Origin: Plazaster borealis
Lineage: Eukaryota; Echinodermata; Asteroidea; Forcipulatida; Labidiasteridae
Assembly: GCA_021014325.1 (NCBI GenBank)
Contig: CM037464.1
Location: 7,533,127 to 7,597,126, forward strand
Reading direction: 5' to 3'
DNA: 64,000 bases
Position 1 is the first letter of the stretch. The number at the start of each line of letters is the position of its first letter. The notes beneath the pieces are model-generated. The model was not told the DNA's origin. It saw nothing but the letters and a program-made list of their open reading frames with translations, and made no database searches. A program made the position numbers and the translations under genes. Shown one piece after another: positions 56,401 through 64,000 of the stretch.

Positions 56401-58079
56401 AAACTTTGGGGCATTCTGAACCAAAAATTTGGAAGTTTGGCCAAAGCCTGCTGAATAAAAACAAGGTCCTAGAAATGTTTTTTAAAAACTTTGTGTTAAA
56501 CCTTTGTTTTAAAAGCCCTACTGTGCAGTCTAGGGCATTACAAATGGTTTTATCGTGATGATTTTTCCAAATTTGATAAAAAGTTACAATAAAAAGAATC
56601 TGAGTATCGGCTGCAATTCACGTGTATCGGCTCGATACGCTAGCTTAAGCATGGTGAGAAACCTGATCCCCAGTGTGCATTTCCTCTACACATGTAACAC
56701 AGACTGCACCTTTGCCAGCCCTACTCTCATCAGTGCACAGCATGCACATCCACATTTCATTTACTCATCTTACTGCCTCAAAGTGGCTTTGTTGGCTAGC
56801 ATCACAAAACAGAGAAGGTCTTCTTACTCTCTCATCCTCCTCACGAGTCGTAAGAAAACCATTAACCTCTTCCCATCCTCTATGTCTCGAGTCTCGCCAT
56901 GGAAGGACAGAGAAGTACTCAAGCTGCTCCAACGTTAGCACAGCTCAATCCGAGTGTTAATTGTCCGCTTCAGGGAGTCAAGTCACGAACTTGGTCTTTA
57001 TCTCGTCTCACAGACAGGTATAGCAATGGAACATCATTTGTCTTAAGAGTAGGCTGCACGCGTCTGAATAACTAGGTTAATGATTCCAAATTTATTTCAG
57101 TTTTAACACAGTCGGAATAGAGTTGAATATCATCGACTCAGTGCTACAAGGTCGTTAAATGCAGTTTCATATCCGTAATGATTAAAAGGTTGTTACATGT
57201 AAATGAAAAATGCATACAAGTAAGACAAGAAAATTGAATCAAATAAATGTTTTACTTGCCAAACAATTACTTTGGAGGCCCTTCTTGATCAATAAAATCC
57301 ATTTTCCAGGAGCTCCAAAATATGCAAAACCAACATTATGAAATCCCTTCAAACTGCACTAATAACCATAGTCTCGAGTCCTGACGATATTAACAACCCT
57401 TACTCTCTAGTGTCTATGGCTAGAATCCTCCGCCCCCCCCCCCATCTCTCCGCATCCTCCAATATTCTTCACTCTAAAGCTCATTAATACCAAATTGTTT
57501 GGATATTTAGATAACAATGTGTGCCTGGCCCATTGTTATTTGGGCCTACTGTCCAAAATCCTCCTAGACCAGACAACATCCCGATTCAGATTTCGGAGGA
57601 TTTGGAAGGGTAAAGGGATTTTATTTCTTCAACAAATACATTAACAGATCCAAACTTGGTTAAAAAAGCTGTTCAGTTGCGAGAAATAAAGCAGACAAAT
57701 TTGATTTATAAAGTGTGTTTTACAAATAAATTTCAAATTTTGGGGTGCATACAGCATTTATTGTGAATTTGATTTGTGTCACTCATACCTTTGGAATACA
57801 TTTCCAATGCTTTGCAGCACAACAACAGGAAAAAAAGAAGAAAGAAGAAAATTTAACATGCTTTGTTTAAAAAAAGAAATTGTTTCTTGAAAAGAACATA
57901 ATAGTGTGTAGTTCGAGCATGAATGTTTACCGGTGTCCCGAGTCAAGCGATTTCGGCTACCGCTACTGCCATTGGCAGCAGGGACAATGTTCAGCAATGT
58001 AATATTATTATAATTGTTATGATATCTTTTTAGTAATGAAACCAAGGATGCCTCATAGATGAACTTAATCACTGTATCT
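56400..58079. other. Intergenic DNA with weak exon-like signals
   Basis: The - strand at 56935-56826 reads LEQLEYFSVLPWRDSRH and on to a GTAAGA donor; at 57998-57914 it reads VPAANGSSGSRNRL to a GTAAAC donor; CCAAAG-GTATGAG lies at 57787. None has a start, a clear acceptor or a recognised domain. I list these as hints only. Confidence 0.25.
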
Positions 58080-58395
58080 CGCAAGTGTAAACAAGGGTGC
58101 AAATTGCTATGGTTAACCCCAGCTCCTCTTTCACGATAAGTGTTCTGGGGTCTTTTACGTGCATCAATCCTAGTGCACGGGACCTATGGCTTAATGTCCC
58201 ATCCGAAGGACAGAGCAATTTCGGCAATGTATCTTGCTCAAGGACACAAGTGTCATGACCTGGACTCGAACCCACACTCTGGTAATCAGATATTCAGAGC
58301 TTGAGTCTGGTGCCTGGACTCGAACCCACACTCAGCCGATCAGAAATACCAGAGCTTGAGTCTGGTGCTCTTAACCACTCGGCCACGACCTGCCG
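58080..58395 (-). mobile_element. tRNA-Leu-derived SINE with a duplicated head segment
   Basis: On the - strand it starts GGTCGTGGCCGAGTGGTTAA (A box) and GACTCAAGCTCTGG, with B box GTTCGAGTCC. A segment of about 60 bases, CACCAGACTCAAGCTCTG to GGTTCGAGTCCAGG, occurs twice in tandem. The body matches 22005 and 61086. Confidence 0.75.
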
Positions 58396-58399
58396 TAAG

Positions 58400-59560
58400 C
58401 CATAGACACTGCTGAAGAAGACATCAATTTTAGCATGGCCTACATGTATGTCCTGTACACTCATCCCAAACAGCAATGTGGTTAAACTGTTAAAAGTGCA
58501 TCTCAAAAGTGTGTAAAGTATCACCAAAACTGAACAGGACACGATCATTGGTTACACTATATTGAGTCCTCCTTACATCATTTCATCATTAGTTGAAACC
58601 CATCGATTTCAGCATTTTCTATACCAGTGCACACAGTACCCCGTTTTCATTTACATTGACGACTGTACAAGAGATACATAACATGTGGTTCCTTATCCAT
58701 CGCCTCACAACCAATCAATGACCCAGTGTGTGTTAAATGTGTCCAAACCTTGAACGGAATCCTCACAGACAGACACAAGGACTTGCCGGACCCGCTGGAC
58801 TTAATTGAATGAATTCAAGGAGACAATTCCATCAACTCTTGGGTCAGGTGTTTGTCTCTGCGTTGTCATGACATTTATCCATGGCATCGGGAGTGCCTCG
58901 CCTAGCCGCACACACGCACGGGAGGGGAAATTAGATCCTAATGAATGGGCTTAATAGAAATTTAATGAATTTGCATGCCCTATTGCCTCAGCAATCTTTT
59001 ATAGTCTGATTATCATACAGAGTCTAACTGGAGAAAAATAGTTATCATTTGTAAGTGCAATATCAGGCAGAGGAGAGTTTATGAATAATTTGCTGTAAAA
59101 AAAATTGTCAACAGCCTCACGTTGTGACCCTGGCAGAGTCTTTCTCAAAGGCTAAATTATAACACAACACATACAAGTATACTACTGTGTAACAGAAGCA
59201 GTCACGTGGAAAGAAGTGAAAAGAGAGAGAGAGGCACAATGCAGTCAGAAGAAAGCAAGGAATGAAAAATGAAAAGGGAGACAAAGGAGTTACCGGTAGA
59301 AGGGGCTAGTTTAGCCGCAAATGGATGGAAACACAAAAGACAAAACTAAAGCTGGGAAGAGGAATTTTGTTTTTAATAAATCGTTCGTAATTCTTGTTAA
59401 TAACTAAATAATGCAAACCATCCAATAATAACAACAACATACAAGTACAATTACAATGTGAAGAAACAGAACATCTTACACAAGTACATGTAAAGTCAAA
59501 ATATGAAGATTTATCAAAACCTAAGAAAGAAGAAAGGACGAATAACTTAACCCCAATAAA
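58400..59560. other. Intergenic DNA, nothing recognised
   Basis: No coding frame, tandem array or element ends seen. Confidence 0.4.
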
Positions 59561-59564
59561 CCCA

Positions 59565-59566
<2 letters not shown>

Positions 59567-59597
<31 letters not shown>
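59567..59597 (+). repeat. AAC trinucleotide microsatellite
   Basis: About ten CAA/AAC units. Confidence 0.9.
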
Positions 59598-59598
<1 letters not shown>

Positions 59599-60139
59599 AA
59601 CCCTATGCAACCAACAAATCAACACTTAGTATGTGACTGGTAAAATCCAGGTTTGACAGGATTGATAAAAACGCAAGAAAGTCAACTGGGTTTTCATCAA
59701 AATATACACAAAGGTCTCAGGGATGGTCTCACTTTATCAAATCATATTTAAACACGATTGTAGTACTTACACTCAATATTTCGCAATCTGACAATCGAAT
59801 TTACCGTTCAGTTGAGGATTCGTTTCATAAACAATTATTTGCCACTGACAGAAAAACACTTTCACACCATTGAATGCCACATCGGATTAACGTCGCTGGA
59901 ATAGCACCCGGTGCACAAGAATTATTCATAACAAATAACCATCTCCCCTGTTCAGCAATTTTACTGATTTCCTGTGATTTCCCTGTGGAAATTTCTGCTG
60001 TATGTATTAAGACGCTCGCAGGAATACCTTGGTTCATGTACTACGCATCTTATCTGTACAGCAAGACATTGACGTTAAAGACATGATGCCATGCGTATCC
60101 CTGATAATGTAGTTATCGTTCCTAATCAAACAGACACTT

Positions 60140-60650
60140 AGACTCCTAATTTTTTATATTTATTTGTAAATTTGTTATTGTATTGTATTTATGTTTTAGT
60201 TCAGTTTAGTATTTATTATACTGTTGAATTTGTTTATTTATTTTTTATTTATAAATTTCAGTATTTTAATTTTATGTAAAACTGTACTTTATTGTATTGT
60301 ATTTTTTTTGCAATGTAATTTTATTTTATTTTAGTTTAATTTTTTTCATATTTCCCTTGCACTTTTATTTTATTTATTTATTTTTATTTCATGCTAAACT
60401 TTATTTCATTGTATTTTAATGCTTTGTATTACATTTATTTTAATTTTAGTTGATTTATTTTTAACTTTTTCATTTCACGTAAAACTGCACTTTATTGTAT
60501 TGTATTGACTTTTTATACCAGTAGTTTAGTTTAATTAAAGATTACTGTTGTGTTTATAATTGATTTATTTATTATTTTATTTTTATTTTATTAAAATTGT
60601 AATCAGTATGAAAATAAAACTTGTGATTTGCCATTTGATACAGTGTTGTC
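60140..60650 (+). repeat. TTTATTTTA low-complexity tract
   Basis: Almost entirely A and T in TTTATTTTATT and TGTATTGTATT blocks, with weak repeats of AAACTGCACTTTATTGTATT about 190 bases apart. Confidence 0.7.
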
Positions 60651-60929
60651 TCTGTTTATTTGTATTACAGGCTAGGTAAATGCATATTTTTATTATGAGC
60701 ATTTATCATAGTGTGCGTGAAATTTACCCTGATTAAAAAGCCATGAACAGTCACACATGCGAAGCATAGTTTGGAAGGAGAAAAGGTGTTTGTTAAGTTG
60801 TATGCATGAACCATACATGTATAAACATGGGCCAAGAGAATGTGATAGAACAGAGAAGAATCAGACCATATAAATGGGACCACACAGAGCTACTCGCCGG
60901 TTTTGTCACTCGGAAATCCAAGCATGGCC

Positions 60930-61085
60930 GGAATACTGAGACCACTACTACTGCGTGCTGAAAAGCCTGGCTACGTCACCCGGATAGCTGAGCGCGAAGG
61001 ATAGCTGAGACCATGACATTTGCGTGCTGAAATGCCCGGCTACGTCACCTGGATAGCTGAGCACAAAGGAAGGCTGAGACCGTGA
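60930..61085 (+). repeat. Two-copy tandem duplication, about 78 bp
   Basis: Both copies contain GCTGAGACCA, TGCGTGCTGAAA, GGCTACGTCACC and GGATAGCTGAGC. The pair directly precedes the SINE body at 61086 in the place where the tRNA-like head should be, so the head may have been replaced. Confidence 0.65.
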
Positions 61086-61800
<715 letters not shown>

Positions 61801-62440
61801 AAACAACTTTAATAATAATAATACACTAATAATAATAATATTTCACAACTTCACACGTGAAATGCTAACCCTGGCAAACTTTCCCTTTTTGGGATGCAAG
61901 CGTGAAGTTAGAATTGCCTGGGGTCTAGACCCGGCCTACAGATCCCAGAACTTTAAAACCCTGCAGTGAGGGCGGCTGTCAGCAGGTGCTGACATGTTAT
62001 TATTTCCATTGTTTAACCACACTGTACACAATGGTCAGCTCATATGCCATGATATTCTTAAGCTGTACTATGCTACATGTCCTAGAAGGGGGGATGTCAA
62101 TCAAGAGGGGTCAGTGATTTGGTTAGGAGGAGGGGCAGGACAAAACTTTGCCAGCATCCTTTATGTAAAAAATTGGTATATCAATTATCAATGGTAGCTG
62201 AAACCAGTTTATAAAACTTAATTAATTAAGCAAACAAATAAGCTCAAATTAACCTGGGCAAATACCTGGACATGTAAACAACACACTCAGATAAAAAAAA
62301 TGAAAAAATAAAATTTAAAAAAATGCAAAACAAACCCTCTTATCCTATGGAAAAAGCTTGTCAGCATGTGCTGACAACGTACCGATGGTAAATTGCATCA
62401 AAAAAAAAGGTTTCTCGCTTAAGGATTGCAGGGTACGTAC
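61801..62440. other. Intergenic DNA, nothing recognised
   Basis: TCAGCAGGTGCTGACA near 61980 and GTCAGCATGTGCTGACA near 62358 are short palindromic words about 380 bases apart. No gene seen. Confidence 0.4.
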
Positions 62441-62650
62441 AGTATGCTCTCAGGCTCAATCTGAGCATTTCCTGCCAAAGGATTTTCATGGTTGCAATAA
62501 AGTAGGCGACACAGAAGTCAGCAGTTAGCCGGTCAAAGTCACCGGGCTGCCAGCTTATTTGGAAACGCCACTGACGGTTCTTAAAAGACTGAAGCAGTTT
62601 GCCATTTGACAAACCGCCCTTGGCAATAATGAGATTATGGACATGGTGCA
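62441..62650 (-). CDS. Unidentified coding exon candidate
   Basis: Read on the - strand, GTTTGCAG is followed by a 210-base open segment ending at GTACGT. Starting with two bases of a codon, it encodes HHVHNLIIAKGGL, WRFQISWQPGDFDRLTADF and ATMKILWQEMLRLSLRAY. The amino-acid mix and hydrophobic pattern look like real protein. GGL...WRFQI...PGD...L bears a faint resemblance to the N-terminal part of MCM-domain proteins such as MCMDC2, a neighbour of SGK3 in human, but I would not name it on that. No partner exon was found within the window, so the rest would lie beyond 64 kb or be missed. Confidence 0.4.
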
Positions 62651-62900
62651 CTGCAAACCGTAACCCATCACTTCAATGTTATTATTTAAATTGCATTACA
62701 TTATTTAATCAGATTAGTTTATTTTGATTAAAACTTTGGTGGATATCTATCCTTTTTTTAGTTTCCTGCAACACGAAAAGCAGATAGAACATTTTGGATT
62801 AATTTGTTTTTCTGCTGTCCTACACATGATGATGTATACTATGTGTACGTACATGACACCAAATTATGTAAATCAAACATTTCCTGCATGGAGGCCTTAA

Positions 62901-63117
62901 GGGCCATGTCACACGAGGTGATTTACAGGCAACCAGTTCCTGGCAATCTCCAAGAAGAAAAGGCATTCACATTTGAAGGTTGACATATTTTTCTTGGGGA
63001 ATTTTAAGACATTGTTTGAAAAATTACTCATGAGCTACCAGAGTGATCCTGTAGCATGTACTGCAGTTGGTTGCCTCCAAGTTGCCTATGGTAAAAATTG
63101 CCTCATGTGACAAGGCC
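62901..63117. mobile_element. Element with GGGCC-TGTCACA-GAGG inverted ends
   Basis: The left end GGGCCATGTCACACGAGG and the right end CCTCATGTGACAAGGCCC are inverted, preceded by TTAA and followed by TTAT, a decayed duplication. Inner words GGCAACCAGTT and GGTTGCCTCC also pair. Confidence 0.7.
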
Positions 63118-64000
63118 CTTATACATGTAAGAGCAGACATCTGCTTTCGCACTGGAAGAAAAACAAGATCTGATATTGTCCTTCAGGTCTTGAGATCTGT
63201 TACTTTAATAGAAATTGAACGTTATGTGCCCGCCCTGCATGAGATAAACCTTGCCTAATGTACGTTGATGTTACGTACTGTTGAGCGTACGTAGTGAGAC
63301 AAACAGGCCTGTGTACGTAACAGGGTGGAATACCGAGTGATATTTAATCAAGATGTCAACTTCAATTTGGGACAATTTAAAGGTTAATTTCATCACTGCT
63401 GGTGAAAAAATTGAAATGCAGATTTGGTTTTCAGGTCTCTATCCTTTGCTAATGTTAATTCAAAGCCCTGAGAGGACAGGGAAGTACATGTACAGGTTGT
63501 GTATACTGTACAATGTAATTATACAGTAGCCATTGGTAAGCGTGTAGCACATCAACTTTGATCTTTATTAAAAGCACAAAATACCCAACAACAGCCATGA
63601 AACCACTGTACGTACTTACAAAACAAAACGGTTGATGTAAGTTGTAGGTTAATTGGAAACATGAATGGTTATAGCAAGGTGGTTGATTGGATCTGGGTGT
63701 GGGATGTGGGATGTCCCAACTTGCTCAAAATTTGCAAAAAAAAAGTGCGTCAAAATTTATCACATTTATGCAATGTTTAAATATAGTACAGTAAATGAAA
63801 GATACATGTAGGCCTACATGTACATGTGTACATTGTATAAATCAGAATGCCAAAATTAAAAACATTATATTGTCAAGACACTCCTCACGACCATAATATC
63901 AGTCCACTAGAGCGGTGTTTCCCCAGACCATTTGAAAGTGAGGCGGCCCACCTCACCACCCTCTGTGACCACTTCGCCAGTAGCATAACTACATGTAAGG
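63118..64000. other. Window end, nothing recognised
   Basis: No supported gene. A GTAAGTACGT donor-like word occurs on the - strand near 63614 with no exon attached that I can defend. Confidence 0.4.

Noticed and set aside
59775..59842. Kinase 5' UTR exon with a GTAAGT donor
   Set aside because: The donor is good and a TTTTTCTGTCAG acceptor lies upstream, but there is no independent sign of transcription; kept only as a place to check with RNA data.

Overview
The window looks like a stretch of nuclear genome from a marine deuterostome invertebrate, most probably an echinoderm and perhaps a sea star. The reasons are a spliced animal gene with a 33-kb intron/exon layout, AT-rich non-coding DNA full of TACATGTA and TAGGCCTA words, and many short TTAA-flanked inverted-repeat elements and tRNA-derived SINEs of a kind I associate with echinoderm genomes. 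The species guess rests on memory of repeat families, not on a search.

Two genes are well supported and they converge. On the + strand, 1459-3462 is an uninterrupted reading frame for a 667-residue type I membrane receptor with a signal peptide, four Ig-like domains, one membrane segment and a cytoplasmic tail with four SH2-type tyrosine motifs. On the - strand, eleven coding exons between 50092 and 17176 join in phase to encode a 489-residue PX-domain AGC kinase, the SGK3 (CISK) orthologue, with every key catalytic residue present. A second in-phase first exon at 41733-41662 gives an alternative 24-residue N-terminus, so the gene probably has two promoters 8.4 kb apart. Both start codons lie in an ATGGCNGC context.

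Layout. 1-1458: upstream of the receptor, with a TATA box. 3463-17175: intergenic, filled with inverted-repeat elements (one nested in another), diverged tandem arrays and SINE pieces, ending in the likely kinase 3' UTR. 17176-30935: kinase exons 11 to 2 with repeat-laden introns. Intron 3 holds a minisatellite whose unit matches the exon 3 end plus its splice donor. Intron 2-side sequence of intron 1 (32.1-33.6 kb) holds an array pairing inverted ETS-type sites with TCAAGGTCA nuclear-receptor sites, followed by three perfect CREs. 34-50 kb: the rest of intron 1, with the alternative exon. 50-64 kb: upstream DNA, mostly repeats, with one unidentified but protein-like exon candidate on the - strand at 62650-62441.

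The receptor and the kinase need not act together; convergent neighbours in animals often have no functional link. The most unusual features are regulatory or structural: the splice-donor-derived minisatellite, the composite-site array, the paired first exons, and insertions packed close to splice sites.
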